A stretch of DNA of 64,000 bases from Candidatus Flavonifractor merdavium (lineage in GTDB: Bacteria; Bacillota; Clostridia; Oscillospirales; Oscillospiraceae), in NCBI GenBank assembly GCA_019119335.1, contig DWXF01000044.1:1-64000 (forward strand), written 5' to 3'. This document shows positions 36,701-46,206 of this stretch, in pieces. The stretch's first letter is position 1. Each line of letters begins with the position of its first letter. The position numbers and the translations under genes were made by a program. The notes beneath the pieces were generated by a model that had not been told where the DNA came from, did no database searches, and worked only from the letters and a program-made list of their open reading frames with translations.

Positions 36701-37210
36701 CAGCGGGTGAAGCTGGCCGGCGTGATCACCGCCGCCCGCACCAAGACCACCCGGAACAACAGCCTGATGGCCTATGTGACGGTGGAGGACGACAGCGGCT
36801 CCATGGAAATGCTGGTGTTCTCCCGGGTGCTGGGGGAGTGCGGTCCCTATCTGAAGGAGAATATGCCCGTGCTGGCGGAAGGACGGCTCTCTGTCCGGGA
36901 TGAAAAGGCGCCCCAGCTCATGTGCGACCGGGTGACCCCCCTGGAGCAGGTGAAGGATGGCGTCCAACCGTCGCCTGCCGGAGGCGCCAGGTGCCTGTAT
37001 ATCCGCATACCCAGCCTCAACGATCCCCGGTGGGAGAAGATCCGGCTGATTCTGACCATGTTCCCCGGCACGGAGCAGATGAAGGTGCGCTGCGCCGACA
37101 CCGGCAAGCTGCTGGGGACGCCCTGCCTGGTCCACGACGCGCTGGTGGCGGAGCTGCTGGAGCTGCTGGGCGGGGAAAATGTGGTGGTCCGTCAGGGGGG
37201 CGGCGCATGA
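33722..37210 (+). CDS. dnaE: DNA polymerase III subunit alpha
   Basis: MSFVHLHVHTEFSLLDGACRI (PHP), GPGRGSAAGSMVAYCM, PDIDIDFCIRRRQEVIEYV, HASTHAAGVVITR, C-terminal OB-fold region. Confidence 0.97.
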   Translation: MSFVHLHVHTEFSLLDGACRIPLLVKRVKELGQPAVAITDHGVMYGVVDFYKACKAEGIKPIIGCEVYVAPRSRTDRVHELDAAMYHLILLCRNEEGYRNLCYLDSCAFTEGFYIRPRIDKELLRQHAGGLIALSACQSGEVPRRILAGDYEGAKAAALEMRELFGADGYYLELQDHNLPNDPAINQGLIRIHQETGIPLVVTNDAHYLRREDAQMQDTLMCIQMGKTVDDPGRLKMETSELYVKSTEEMAALFPDYPEAVENTLKIAELCNMDFQFGTYHLPEFKLPEGYADGDAYFEKLCQEGYQRRYPDDPEGYRDRLAYEMGVIRQMGFVDYFLIVSDFIGYAKSRGVPVGPGRGSAAGSMVAYCMNITDVDPMKYSLYFERFLNPERVTMPDIDIDFCIRRRQEVIEYVQNKYGEDHVAQIVTFGTMAARGAIRDVGRALNIPYADVDTVAKQVPSGPGALHITLDEALKLSKPLRDSYEGDPRIRELIDTAKAIEGMPRHASTHAAGVVITRRPVVDYVPLAKNDESVVTQYVMTTLEELGLLKMDFLGLRNLTILDDTVKLVQKRNPGFSLADIPDGDPEVFQMLSDGRTSGVFQMESAGMTGVCVGLKPHSIEDITAIIALYRPGPMESIPRFIACKHNPDKVKYKHPALEPILSVTYGCIVYQEQVIEIFRRLAGYTMGQADMVRRAISKKKKAQIEKERHTFVHGDPERSIAGCVANGIPQQTAEDIYDEIEAFAQYAFNKAHAVSYAIVAYHTAWFKCHYTREYMAALLTSVLDSSEKVAEYIAECKECGIPLLPPDINESGADFTVSGDHIRFGLVAVKGVGRGFINAVLAEREKAGVFRDFPDFCQRMFDSDLNKRVLENLIKCGAFDSMGVFRSQLLDAYEPLVDTIAQNKRKNLEGQFDLFGGGGDGGQTAPELRLKRIPEFSRRELMTMEKETTGLYLSGHPMDEYRELAKQCKAASIGAILSDFGQDGGPTTFRDEQRVKLAGVITAARTKTTRNNSLMAYVTVEDDSGSMEMLVFSRVLGECGPYLKENMPVLAEGRLSVRDEKAPQLMCDRVTPLEQVKDGVQPSPAGGARCLYIRIPSLNDPRWEKIRLILTMFPGTEQMKVRCADTGKLLGTPCLVHDALVAELLELLGGENVVVRQGGGA

Positions 37211-38751
37211 ACATCAAAAAGCTGGCGTCCATCCTCTTTCAGCGCAGGGTGATTGTGGCGCTGCTGATTCTGATTCAGTCTCTGGCCCTTCTGGCCTCCA
37301 CACTGTGGTTTTCCGGCGCGTATATTTACCTCTACTGGACCTATGTGATTCTCTCCGTGCTGGCGGTGCTGGTGATTGTCAGCCGCCAGACCGACCCGGG
37401 GTATAAGATTGCCTGGATCATCCCCATTCTGCTCTTTCCCGCCTTCGGCTGGCTGGTCTACCTGCTGTGCGGCGGCAACAAGCTGTCCGCCCGGATGCGC
37501 CGGAAAATGCAGGGCGTGGACCACACCATGGTGGAACAGCTGGAGCGGGATTACAAGGCGCAGGCGCTCTCCCCCTTCGGGGCGGACGCGGTGAATCAGG
37601 CCCGCTACCTGGAGCTGTACGCCCGCTGCCCGGTGTATACCAACACCTGGACCCGCTACTTTCCCCTGGGGGACGATGTATTTCCCGTCATGCTGGAGGA
37701 GCTGAAGCGGGCTGAGCGGTATATTTTCCTGGAGTACTTTATCATTGGTCCGGGGCTGTTCTGGGACTCCATCGTGGAGATTTTGAAGGAAAAGCACGCC
37801 GCCGGGGTGGATGTGCGCATCATCTACGACGACGTGGGCTCCCTCAACACTCTCCCCATGAACTTCGCCAAAAAGTTTGAGGCCGAGACGGGGATACCCT
37901 GCTGCTTTTTCAACCGCTTCAAGCCGGTGATCTCCATTCGCATGAACAACCGGGACCACCGGAAATTCTGCATCATCGACGGCCATACCGCCTTTACCGG
38001 CGGCATCAACCTGGCTGACGAGTATATCAACCGGGAAATGCGCTTTGGCCACTGGAAGGACAGCGCCATTTTGGTGAAGGGCGAGGCGGCCTGGAGCATG
38101 ACGGTGATGTTCCTCACCATGTGGGAGTATGTCCGGGAGGTGAAGGCGGACTATGCCGCCCTGCGGCCCGCCGGACTGCCGCCGGAGGCCCAGCTGGGCA
38201 GCGGGTATTTCGTCCAGCCCTACACCGACAACCCTCTGGACAACGAGGCGGTGGGGGAGACGGTGTACCTCAACCTAATCTCCAAGGCCGAGCGGTATGT
38301 GTATATTATGACGCCCTATCTGATCATCAGCGACTGCGTTAACACCGCCCTTTGTAACGCCGCCAAAGCCGGGGTGGATGTGCGGATCATGACCCCTCAC
38401 ATTCCGGACAAGCCCCTGGTGTTTGAGGTGACCCGGGCCCACTATGAGCAGCTGCTGGAGGCGGGCGTGCGGATTTTTGAGTACACCCCCGGCTTTGTCC
38501 ACGCCAAAAACGTGGTGGTGGACGACAGATACGCCGTGGTGGGCTCCATCAACATGGACTACCGCAGTATGTTTCTCCACTTTGAGGACGCGGTGCTGCT
38601 GTACCGTGACCCCACGGTGCTGGATGTGAAGGCGGACTTTCTCAACACACAGATCAAGTGCCAGCCGGTGACGCTGGAGCAATGTCTGGAGCGCAGCTGG
38701 GCCCGCCGGCTGTTCCGCTCTCTGCTGCGGGTGCTGAGCCCGCTGCTCTGA
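37207..38751 (+). CDS. cls: cardiolipin synthase
   Basis: Two HKD motifs: NNRDHRKFCIIDGHTAFTGGINLADEY and GFVHAKNVVVDDRYAVVGSINMDYRS; N-terminal TM helices. Confidence 0.94.
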   Translation: MNIKKLASILFQRRVIVALLILIQSLALLASTLWFSGAYIYLYWTYVILSVLAVLVIVSRQTDPGYKIAWIIPILLFPAFGWLVYLLCGGNKLSARMRRKMQGVDHTMVEQLERDYKAQALSPFGADAVNQARYLELYARCPVYTNTWTRYFPLGDDVFPVMLEELKRAERYIFLEYFIIGPGLFWDSIVEILKEKHAAGVDVRIIYDDVGSLNTLPMNFAKKFEAETGIPCCFFNRFKPVISIRMNNRDHRKFCIIDGHTAFTGGINLADEYINREMRFGHWKDSAILVKGEAAWSMTVMFLTMWEYVREVKADYAALRPAGLPPEAQLGSGYFVQPYTDNPLDNEAVGETVYLNLISKAERYVYIMTPYLIISDCVNTALCNAAKAGVDVRIMTPHIPDKPLVFEVTRAHYEQLLEAGVRIFEYTPGFVHAKNVVVDDRYAVVGSINMDYRSMFLHFEDAVLLYRDPTVLDVKADFLNTQIKCQPVTLEQCLERSWARRLFRSLLRVLSPLL

Positions 38752-38760
38752 ACCTCAAAA

Positions 38761-38795
38761 AACGGGGCCTGCCGCGTTTGACGGCAGGCCCCGTT
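38761..38795. terminator. rho-independent terminator (convergent cls/ypeB)
   Basis: AACGGGGCCTGCCG-cgtttga-CGGCAGGCCCCGTT. Confidence 0.8.
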
Positions 38796-38802
38796 GGCGT
38801 TT

Positions 38803-40164
38803 TCAGATGACCAGCGTGCCCGACTCGTCTTCCAGCAGCAGCAGGATCTTCTGCTGCTGGCCGGTCTGGGCATTGACGTAGACCAGCACATGGCCGCCGC
38901 TCTCGTTCTGGCACTTGAACTCGTGGCACAGCACCTCGTACTCCCCGCCGGTGGGGATCAGGGCCAGCTGGCTGCTGAGGATGGTCAGGCTGCCGGGCAC
39001 CTGTCCGGCGGCCTTTTGGGCGGATACGGCGGGGGCGGCCAGCTCCCGGCTGCCGTGGTTCATCAGGTAGCCGTGGGCCTCAAAACCCACCACGTCCCCG
39101 GTGTCCAGGGCCACCTGCACCTTCACCAGGTCGGGATAGCAGTAGACTCCGTCCTGCCGGGCGGCGAAGTGGATGGTGAGCAGCCCGCCCTGGTCGATGG
39201 CGTAGCTGGGGTCCATATCCTGAAAGCCCCGGCTGGCGAGAAATTCCGCCGCCGCCTCATAGCCCTCCTTCCGGGTGAGAGCGGGCTCCCCCACCCGCCG
39301 GGAGCTGAGCAGCTGGAGCACCTGGCCGCCCTGTTTGGTGACCTCGATATACAGCTCGCCGCCGTCCACCAGGGCGGTGAAGCCGTAGGTGGGCAGGGCG
39401 CCCTCTCCGGCAGAGGTGAGGGTGAAAATGTCGCTGCGCAGGCCCAGGAAGGCGGCCGCCGCCTCTTTGGCAGTGGCCTCATCCACCTGGGGCAGTCCCT
39501 CCAGCATTCTGGGGGTGCGGTTGGACAGGTGCTCCGAGAAGGGGCCGTCGTAGATCAGGGAGGGCATCTCCGGGAAATCGGCCTCCAGATCCTGAAAGGC
39601 CGAGCCGGCCTCCACCTGCTCCCCCTCCTGTCCGGCGGCGGCCAGCCTGGCCTGTACCTGCGCCAGATCCTCCGGCTCCAGAGTGCCACCCTCCAGGTCG
39701 CTTTGCAGCCCTTGCAGCAGCTGGGCCAGTTGGGAGGCGGACTGGGAGAGGGCCTGCAGGGTTGCCCGGTGCTCCTGGGAGCACACCTGTCCGCCCTCCG
39801 CCCCGCTGGCCAGGGCCAGCACATAGTCTCCCGTTTTGGCCAGGAAGGAGGCGGTCTGCTCCAGCTCAATATTGCCATAGGGCAGCTCCCCCAGAGCGGC
39901 CTGGGCGGCCATGGCCTTGGCGTAGGTCTGGGCGCACAGCACGGAGAACAGGGTGGGGGAGGTGGCATAGGTCACCTTCTGCAGGGACACGTCCAGTTCT
40001 CCCGCCGCCGTGGCCAGCTCTGCGAAGGCGTGCTGGTAGCCGTTGTCCAGCAGGTGCCGGTATCGGGCGGCCCGCACATGGCCCTGAATGGCAAAGCCGG
40101 TGGTGACGGCGAAGGCCGCCGCCAGAAAGATGATCCCCAGGACCTTCCGCTTTTTTTGATTCAT
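38803..40164 (-). CDS. ypeB: germination protein YpeB-like
   Basis: N-terminal TM, YRHLLDNGYQHAFAELATAAGELDVSLQKVTYATSP and C-terminal PepSY-like repeats (TKEAAAAFLGL, GYEAAAEFLASRGFQDM). Confidence 0.85.
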   Translation of the reverse strand: MNQKKRKVLGIIFLAAAFAVTTGFAIQGHVRAARYRHLLDNGYQHAFAELATAAGELDVSLQKVTYATSPTLFSVLCAQTYAKAMAAQAALGELPYGNIELEQTASFLAKTGDYVLALASGAEGGQVCSQEHRATLQALSQSASQLAQLLQGLQSDLEGGTLEPEDLAQVQARLAAAGQEGEQVEAGSAFQDLEADFPEMPSLIYDGPFSEHLSNRTPRMLEGLPQVDEATAKEAAAAFLGLRSDIFTLTSAGEGALPTYGFTALVDGGELYIEVTKQGGQVLQLLSSRRVGEPALTRKEGYEAAAEFLASRGFQDMDPSYAIDQGGLLTIHFAARQDGVYCYPDLVKVQVALDTGDVVGFEAHGYLMNHGSRELAAPAVSAQKAAGQVPGSLTILSSQLALIPTGGEYEVLCHEFKCQNESGGHVLVYVNAQTGQQQKILLLLEDESGTLVI

Positions 40165-40230
40165 AACAAAACGCCCCCTTTTACCGCTAGGTTGCGTAAA
40201 AGGGGGCGTTGTATGCCCGGGAGATTTTGT

Positions 40231-41718
40231 TTACCGGCCGCTGAGCTGCTCCGCGCCCAGCTTGATGCGGCGGATGGACTCGTCCTTGCCCAGAATGTGG
40301 CACAGCTCCACCGCGCCGCCGGGAGTCACCGCCTTGCCGGACAGGGCGGTGCGCACCGGCCACATGATCCGGCCGTTTTTCAGCTCCAGCTTCTCCGCCA
40401 GGCCGATGAGGGCGTCGTGAATGGCGTCGTAGGTCCAGTCGTTCAGACCCTCCAGAACCGGCAGCACCTGCCCCAGGGCCTCCAGGGAGTTCTCCTCGTT
40501 GGTCTTCATTTTCTTGTGGCAGTACAGCTCGTTGGAGTACTCCGGCAGGGCGTCGAAGAAGTCCACCTGAGGGGCGATGTCCAGCCAGGTGTCGCACCGG
40601 GGCTGCACCAGGGGAGCGATGAGCTTCAGGTCGATGCCGGGGGACTTGACCGCCTCCCTCAGATAGGGCTCGGCGCCCTCGTAGAAGGCCTCGGGGGAGA
40701 GGGAGCGGAGGTAGTTGGCGTTGAAATACTTCAGCTTTTCGATGTCGAAGATGGCGGGGGATTTGGAGATGCCGCCGATGTCGAAGATCTCCGCCAGCTC
40801 AGAGAGGGTGAAGAACTCCCGCTCGGCGTATTCTCCCCGGGGAGACCAGCCCAGCAGGGTGACGTAATTCACCACCGCCTCGGACAGATAGCCCATGGCG
40901 ATCAGGTCCTCGTAGGAGGGGTCGCCCTTGCGCTTGCTCATCTTGTTGTGCTGGTCCCGCATGACGGGGGAGCAGTGAATATAAGTGGGCACCTCCCAGC
41001 CGAAGCCCTGATACAGCAGGTTGTACTTGGGGGCGGAGGACAGGTACTCGCTGCCCCGGACCACGTGGGTAATGCCCATCAGATGGTCGTCAATGACGTT
41101 GGCGAAGTTGTAGGTGGGCAGGCCATCCCGCTTCATGAGCACCTGGTCGTCCAGGGTCTTGTTTTCCACGGTGATGTCCCCGAACACGGCGTCGGAGAAG
41201 GTGGTGGAGCCCTCAGCGGGGATTTTCTGCCGGATCACGTAGGGCTCCCCGGCGGCCACCCGGGCGCGGGCCTCCTCCAGGCTCATGTCCCGGCAGGGGT
41301 CGGCGGCCCGGTTGAAGTCGCCGGAGTCCTCCTCCGACTCGGTCTTTTCGCAGAAGCAGTAGTAGGCGTGGCCCTTCTCCACCAGCAGCTGGGCATACTT
41401 GCCGTAGAGGTCCCGGCGCTGGGTCTGGATATAGGGACCCACCGGCCCGCCCAGGTCGGGACCCTCGTCCCAGGTGAGGCCGCACTTGCGCAGGGTGGCG
41501 TAGATCACCTCGGTGGCGCCCTCCACCAGACGTCCCTGGTCGGTGTCCTCAATGCGGAGGATGAATTTGCCGCCGGCATGCCGGGCGATGAGCCAGGTGT
41601 ACAGGGCGGTGCGCAGGTTACCCACGTGCATATACCCTGTGGGAGAGGGGGCGAAGCGGGTGCGCACGCCGTCCTTGGGGATGCGGGCCTCCATCTCCTC
41701 AAACCAGTTCAGTTCCAT
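40231..41718 (-). CDS. gltX: glutamate--tRNA ligase
   Basis: VRTRFAPSPTGYMHVGNLRTALYTWLIARHAGGKFILRIEDTDQGR; KMSKRKGD. Confidence 0.97.
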   Translation of the reverse strand: MELNWFEEMEARIPKDGVRTRFAPSPTGYMHVGNLRTALYTWLIARHAGGKFILRIEDTDQGRLVEGATEVIYATLRKCGLTWDEGPDLGGPVGPYIQTQRRDLYGKYAQLLVEKGHAYYCFCEKTESEEDSGDFNRAADPCRDMSLEEARARVAAGEPYVIRQKIPAEGSTTFSDAVFGDITVENKTLDDQVLMKRDGLPTYNFANVIDDHLMGITHVVRGSEYLSSAPKYNLLYQGFGWEVPTYIHCSPVMRDQHNKMSKRKGDPSYEDLIAMGYLSEAVVNYVTLLGWSPRGEYAEREFFTLSELAEIFDIGGISKSPAIFDIEKLKYFNANYLRSLSPEAFYEGAEPYLREAVKSPGIDLKLIAPLVQPRCDTWLDIAPQVDFFDALPEYSNELYCHKKMKTNEENSLEALGQVLPVLEGLNDWTYDAIHDALIGLAEKLELKNGRIMWPVRTALSGKAVTPGGAVELCHILGKDESIRRIKLGAEQLSGR

Positions 41719-41784
41719 GGGAAAAACTCCTTTTCCACAGTATTTGCGATGTTTGTCACCTTATTCTATTTTTTCTTCTGAGGA

Positions 41785-41813
41785 TTGTCAAGGCCATTTG
41801 GATATGATATGAT
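41785..41813 (+). promoter_or_regulatory. promoter of trpS
   Basis: TTGTCA, 17-bp spacer, TATGAT. Confidence 0.75.
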
Positions 41814-41875
41814 AAACCAATATGGGGCCATGGGCCCAATTTGACAATCATCACGCATAAGAGGTGTGTTTTACC

Positions 41876-42877
41876 ATGGAAAACGAGAAAAAGGTCCTTC
41901 TGTCCGGGATTCAGCCCAGCGGGGATCTCCACCTGGGCAACTACCTGGGGGCCATCAAAAATTGGGCGGAGCTGTCCGAGCAGTTTGACTGCTACTGGTT
42001 TATGGCCGACCTGCATACCATCACCGTGCGGCAGGATCCGGCGGAGCTGCGCCGGCGCACCCTGACCCAGATCGCCACCTATATCGCCTGCGGCCTGGAC
42101 CCGGAGAAGAACACCATTTTCGTCCAGTCCCACGTCCACCAGCACGCCGAGCTGGGCTGGGTGCTGGACTGCTACACCATGTTCGGCGAGCTCTCCCGCA
42201 TGACTCAGTTCAAGGATAAGTCCGCCAAGCACGCCGACAATATCAACGCCGGCCTGTTCACCTACCCCTGCCTGATGGCGGCGGATATCCTGCTCTACCA
42301 GCCCGACTTTGTGCCGGTGGGGGAGGACCAGAAGCAGCACGTGGAGATCTGCCGGGATATCGCCAACCGCTTCAACCACGCCCACGGCGAGGTGTTCAAG
42401 GTGCCCCAGCCCTACATTCCCAAGGCGGGAGCCCGGGTGATGAGCCTGAACCAGCCCGATACCAAGATGAGCAAGTCCATTCCCGAGGGCTGCGTGTTCC
42501 TGATGGAGAAGCCGGAGGACATCATGCGCAAGTTCAAACGGGCGGTCACCGACAGCGATACCGAGCGGTGCATCCGCTTTGACCGGGAGGCCAAGCCCGG
42601 CGTGTCCAACCTGATGAACATTTATTCCGCCATCACCGGCAAGAGCTATGAGGAGATCGAGCGAGAGTTTGAGGGCAAGGGCTACGGCGCCTTCAAGCCC
42701 GTGGTGGGAGAGGCCGTGGTGGAGCTGCTCCGGCCCATCCGGGAGGAGACCCAGCGGCTGCTTGCCGACAAGGCCTACCTGGAGGGGGTATACCGAGCGG
42801 GGGCGGAGAAGGCCTCCTATGTGGCGGAAAAGACCCTGCGCAAGGTCTACAAAAAGGTGGGCTTTCTGGCCCGGTAA
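41876..42877 (+). CDS. trpS: tryptophan--tRNA ligase
   Basis: VLLSGIQPSGDLHLGNYLGAIKNW, FTYPCLMAADILLYQPDFVPVGEDQKQHVE, DTKMSKS. Confidence 0.97.
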   Translation: MENEKKVLLSGIQPSGDLHLGNYLGAIKNWAELSEQFDCYWFMADLHTITVRQDPAELRRRTLTQIATYIACGLDPEKNTIFVQSHVHQHAELGWVLDCYTMFGELSRMTQFKDKSAKHADNINAGLFTYPCLMAADILLYQPDFVPVGEDQKQHVEICRDIANRFNHAHGEVFKVPQPYIPKAGARVMSLNQPDTKMSKSIPEGCVFLMEKPEDIMRKFKRAVTDSDTERCIRFDREAKPGVSNLMNIYSAITGKSYEEIEREFEGKGYGAFKPVVGEAVVELLRPIREETQRLLADKAYLEGVYRAGAEKASYVAEKTLRKVYKKVGFLAR

Positions 42878-42896
42878 CTAAAGGAGCAATTTTCCT

Positions 42897-43997
42897 ATGG
42901 CGAGCGATCTGAATCTTCCTCTGATCGGCATCGTGGCCGCCGCGTTGGTGGTGGCCTTTCTGGTGGCGGTGATCACCACGCCGGTGGTGAAGAATCTGGC
43001 CTTTAAAATGGGCGCGGTGGACGTGCCCAAGGACAACCGCCGGATGCACGACCACCCCATCCCCCGCATGGGGGGCCTGGCTATCTTCCTGGGCTTTCTG
43101 CTCAGCGTGCTGGTGTTTCTGGATCTGAACAACCAGCTGCGGGGCATGCTGCTGGGCGCCGTCATCATTGTGGTGCTGGGTATTTTTGACGATATATACA
43201 GCCTGAAGGCCATGTTCAAGTTCTGCGTGCAGATTGCCGCCGCCCTGGTGGCGGCCCTCTCCGGCAACGTGATCGACACACTGTCCAACCCCAATGTGTT
43301 CTCCCAGAACCTGTACTGGGAGCTGGGCTGGCTGTCCATCCCGGTGACAGTGCTGTGGATTGTGGCCATCACCAACGCCGTCAACCTGATCGACGGCCTG
43401 GACGGCCTGGCCTGCGGTGTGTCCGCCATCGGCTCCATGACCCTGCTGGTGATCTCTCTGGCCATCAGCGATGGTCCGGTGGCCATCCTGATGGCCGCCC
43501 TCACCGGCGGCTGCCTGGGCTTTCTGCCCTACAACATGAACCCGGCCAAGATCTTTATGGGGGACACCGGCTCCACCTTCCTGGGCTTTATCCTGGCGGT
43601 GGTGTCCATCCAGGGCCTGTTCAAGCTCTATACCATCATTTCCTTCGCGGTGCCCTTCCTGATGCTGGGCCTGCCCATCTTTGACACCTGCTTTGCCTTC
43701 ATCCGGCGCATTGCCCACGGCCAGAGCCCCATGCACGCCGACCGCAGCCATGTGCATCACCGGCTCATCGACATGGGCCTGAACCAGAAGCAGGCGGTGG
43801 CGGTGCTCTACATGATCAGCGCCATCCTGGGCCTGTCCGCCGTGGTGCTCACCACCAGCGGACCGGTGAAGGCCATGCTGCTGCTGATGGCCCTGTGCTT
43901 TGCCGGGGCCATCGCCGGGCACATCTTTCTGAGCAACAACCGCAAGGAGCGGGAGAAAGATGCCCGGTCCGACGGAGAAGGGGAGGAGGAGCCATGA
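42897..43997 (+). CDS. MraY/WecA/TagO-family undecaprenyl-phosphate GlcNAc-1-phosphate transferase
   Basis: VPKDNRRMHDHPIPRMGGLAIFLGF, NAVNLIDGLDGLACGVS, KIFMGDTGSTFLGFILA, HADRSHVHHRLIDMGLNQKQAV. Confidence 0.93.
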   Translation: MASDLNLPLIGIVAAALVVAFLVAVITTPVVKNLAFKMGAVDVPKDNRRMHDHPIPRMGGLAIFLGFLLSVLVFLDLNNQLRGMLLGAVIIVVLGIFDDIYSLKAMFKFCVQIAAALVAALSGNVIDTLSNPNVFSQNLYWELGWLSIPVTVLWIVAITNAVNLIDGLDGLACGVSAIGSMTLLVISLAISDGPVAILMAALTGGCLGFLPYNMNPAKIFMGDTGSTFLGFILAVVSIQGLFKLYTIISFAVPFLMLGLPIFDTCFAFIRRIAHGQSPMHADRSHVHHRLIDMGLNQKQAVAVLYMISAILGLSAVVLTTSGPVKAMLLLMALCFAGAIAGHIFLSNNRKEREKDARSDGEGEEEP

Positions 43998-45142
43998 ATC
44001 CGATCCGTGTCATGACCATTTTCGGCACCCGGCCGGAGGCCATTAAAATGGCCCCCCTGGTGAAGGAGCTGCAGAGCCGGCCGGACATTCAATCTATCTG
44101 CTGTGTGACCGCCCAGCACCGGCAGATGCTGGACGCGGTGCTGGAGATCTTCCAGCTGAAGCCGGACTACGACCTGAACATCATGGAGCCCCGGCAGACC
44201 CTGTCCACCATCACCACCAAATGCCTGCTGGGCATGGAGGGGGTGCTGGAGCAGGCCAGGCCTGACCTGGTGCTGGTCCACGGGGATACCTCCACCACCT
44301 TTGCCGGGGCCCTGGCCGCCTTCTACAAGCAGATCATGGTGGGCCATGTGGAGGCCGGCCTGCGGACCTGGGACAAATACTCCCCCTTCCCGGAGGAGAT
44401 GAACCGCAAGCTGGTGGGCGATATCGCCGACCTGCACTTCTGCCCCACGGCGGCCAACCGGGACAACCTGGCCCGGGAGGGCATTACCGACGGGGTGTTC
44501 CTCACCGGCAACACGGTGATCGACGCCCTGAAGACTACGGTGCGGGCGGACTACCGGTTTTCCAACCAGCTGCTGAACGGCCTGGACTACCAGGGGAAAA
44601 AGGTCATTCTGGTCACCTGCCACCGGCGGGAGAACTATGGCCAGCCCATGACCAATATCATGACCGCTCTGCGCCGGGTGGCGGAGGCCTTTCCGGAGGT
44701 GGAGCTGGTGTATCCCGTCCACCTGTCCCCAGTGGTGCGGGAGGCGGCGGACAAGTACCTGTCCGGCCATGACCGCATCCACCTGATCGACCCTCTGGAC
44801 GTGGAGGAGATGCACAACCTGATGGCCCGGTGCTATCTGGTGATGACCGACTCCGGCGGATTGCAGGAGGAGGCGCCCGCCCTGGGCCGTCCGGTGCTTG
44901 TCCTGCGGCGGGAGACCGAGCGGCCGGAGGCGGTGGCGGCGGGTACAGTGAAGATCGCCGGCACTGAGGAGGAGACCATCTTCCAGATGGCCGCCGGGCT
45001 GCTTACGGAGGAACAGGCCTACCATGACATGGCCCACGCGGTGAACCCCTACGGCGACGGCCAGGCCTGCCGCCGGATCGTGGACGGGATTTTGTGGAAA
45101 TTTGGCCGCCGGGACCAGCCGCCGGAGCCCTTCGGCGTCTGA
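43994..45142 (+). CDS. wecB: UDP-N-acetylglucosamine 2-epimerase
   Basis: MTIFGTRPEAIKMAPLVKEL, VHGDTSTTFAGALAAFYKQIMVGHVEAGLRT, FPEEMNRKLVGDIADLHF, DSGGLQEEAPALGRPVLVLR. Confidence 0.96.
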   Translation: MNPIRVMTIFGTRPEAIKMAPLVKELQSRPDIQSICCVTAQHRQMLDAVLEIFQLKPDYDLNIMEPRQTLSTITTKCLLGMEGVLEQARPDLVLVHGDTSTTFAGALAAFYKQIMVGHVEAGLRTWDKYSPFPEEMNRKLVGDIADLHFCPTAANRDNLAREGITDGVFLTGNTVIDALKTTVRADYRFSNQLLNGLDYQGKKVILVTCHRRENYGQPMTNIMTALRRVAEAFPEVELVYPVHLSPVVREAADKYLSGHDRIHLIDPLDVEEMHNLMARCYLVMTDSGGLQEEAPALGRPVLVLRRETERPEAVAAGTVKIAGTEEETIFQMAAGLLTEEQAYHDMAHAVNPYGDGQACRRIVDGILWKFGRRDQPPEPFGV

Positions 45143-45172
45143 GTCCGGCAGGCGGGGAGAGGAGGGCGGCGG

Positions 45173-45928
45173 ATGGAACGGCGCAAGCGGAATATCGTGG
45201 TGGTGCTCATAGGCATCATCATCGTGGTGGCCATTCTTTCCAGCTTTGGGCTGGGGATGTTTGCCCCTGACACGGCGAAAATTGTGCTGCCCACCGCCGC
45301 GCCGTCCGCCTCCCCTGGCCAGGTGGAGAACGACGGGGTGGTTCGGGTGGAGGTGACTCCCCAGACGATGCAGAGCGTCATCGCCACCCTGAACCGGCCG
45401 GAGAGCTACGGACGGTCGGTCACCATTCTGGATATCTGGGGCGAGAACGCCCAGGGCACCACCCAGGCCCAGGTGTGGGTGGACGGGGGATGGACCCGTA
45501 CCAACGCCTCCCTGCCCGGGGGAGAGGTGCGCTGCTCCATTGTGGGGGACGGACAGGTCTGGATCTGGTACGAGGGGGAGCGCGAAGTGCTGAACGCCCC
45601 GGCGGACGAGTCTTCCGCCGACCTGGAGGGTCAGCGCATCCCCACCTATGAGACGGTGCTGGACCTGGAGACGGACTCCATCGCCAGGGCGGACTATGAG
45701 GAGCTCAACGGGCTGAGCTGTATTTATGTAGAGACCCAGGCCGACGAAACCGGCCATGTGGAGCGCTACTGGGTGGCGGATGACAGCGGCCTGCTGGTGC
45801 AGGCCGAGCTGCTGCAGGACGGGCAGGCGGTCTACCGCATGACCTCCGCCGCTCTGGAGCGGCCCGCGCCCTCCGACGCCTCCTTTACCCTGCCGGACGG
45901 GACGGTGCTCCATGAGACGGGCGCCTAG
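45173..45928 (+). CDS. membrane-anchored protein of unknown function
   Basis: N-terminal TM (RNIVVVLIGIIIVVAILSSFGLGMF). The following sequence has a lipoprotein-sorting (LolA/MucB)-like look; weak. Confidence 0.65.
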   Translation: MERRKRNIVVVLIGIIIVVAILSSFGLGMFAPDTAKIVLPTAAPSASPGQVENDGVVRVEVTPQTMQSVIATLNRPESYGRSVTILDIWGENAQGTTQAQVWVDGGWTRTNASLPGGEVRCSIVGDGQVWIWYEGEREVLNAPADESSADLEGQRIPTYETVLDLETDSIARADYEELNGLSCIYVETQADETGHVERYWVADDSGLLVQAELLQDGQAVYRMTSAALERPAPSDASFTLPDGTVLHETGA

Positions 45929-46206
45929 TCCGTCTGTTCTCCGCCCAATCCCAGCAGCAGGATCAGCCCCAGGGCAATGACCAGCTCCATGTCGTCCCCA
46001 TCCAGCAGCAGGAGCAGCAGAATGAGCAGCAGCAGCACGTCCCCGCTGTCCAGCTCCTCCAGCTTTAGGGATTTGAGCAATCCGGAGAGCAGGCCCTCCT
46101 TTTTCTCCGCTTTGGCCTTCCGGCGGGGCGGGGGAGGCGGGGGAGCGGGCTCCGGCTCAGAAATGCGGGTGTAGGCGGTGCCGTTGGGGATGTAGCGGTT
46201 ATACAT
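45925..46206 (-). CDS. small protein with Pro/Lys-rich centre and Leu-rich acidic C-terminus
   Basis: MYNRYIPNGTAYTRI...EPAPPPPPPRRKAKAEKKEGLLSGLLKSLKLEELDSGDVLLLLILLLLLLDGDDMELVIALGLILLLGLGG; overlaps its upstream neighbour. Confidence 0.7.
   Translation of the reverse strand: MYNRYIPNGTAYTRISEPEPAPPPPPPRRKAKAEKKEGLLSGLLKSLKLEELDSGDVLLLLILLLLLLDGDDMELVIALGLILLLGLGGEQTD

Noticed and set aside
33500-37135. Minus-strand 1211-aa ORF
   Set aside because: Entirely antisense to dnaE; His/Gly/Val/Leu-rich sequence typical of antisense frames in GC-rich genes.
41757-41875. Possible T-box leader before trpS
   Set aside because: Only about 55-60 nt lie between the predicted TSS and ATG; no specifier stem or T-box consensus is visible.
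43808-45913. Minus-strand 701-aa ORF
   Set aside because: Antisense to wecA-like, wecB and the following gene; no recognisable motif.
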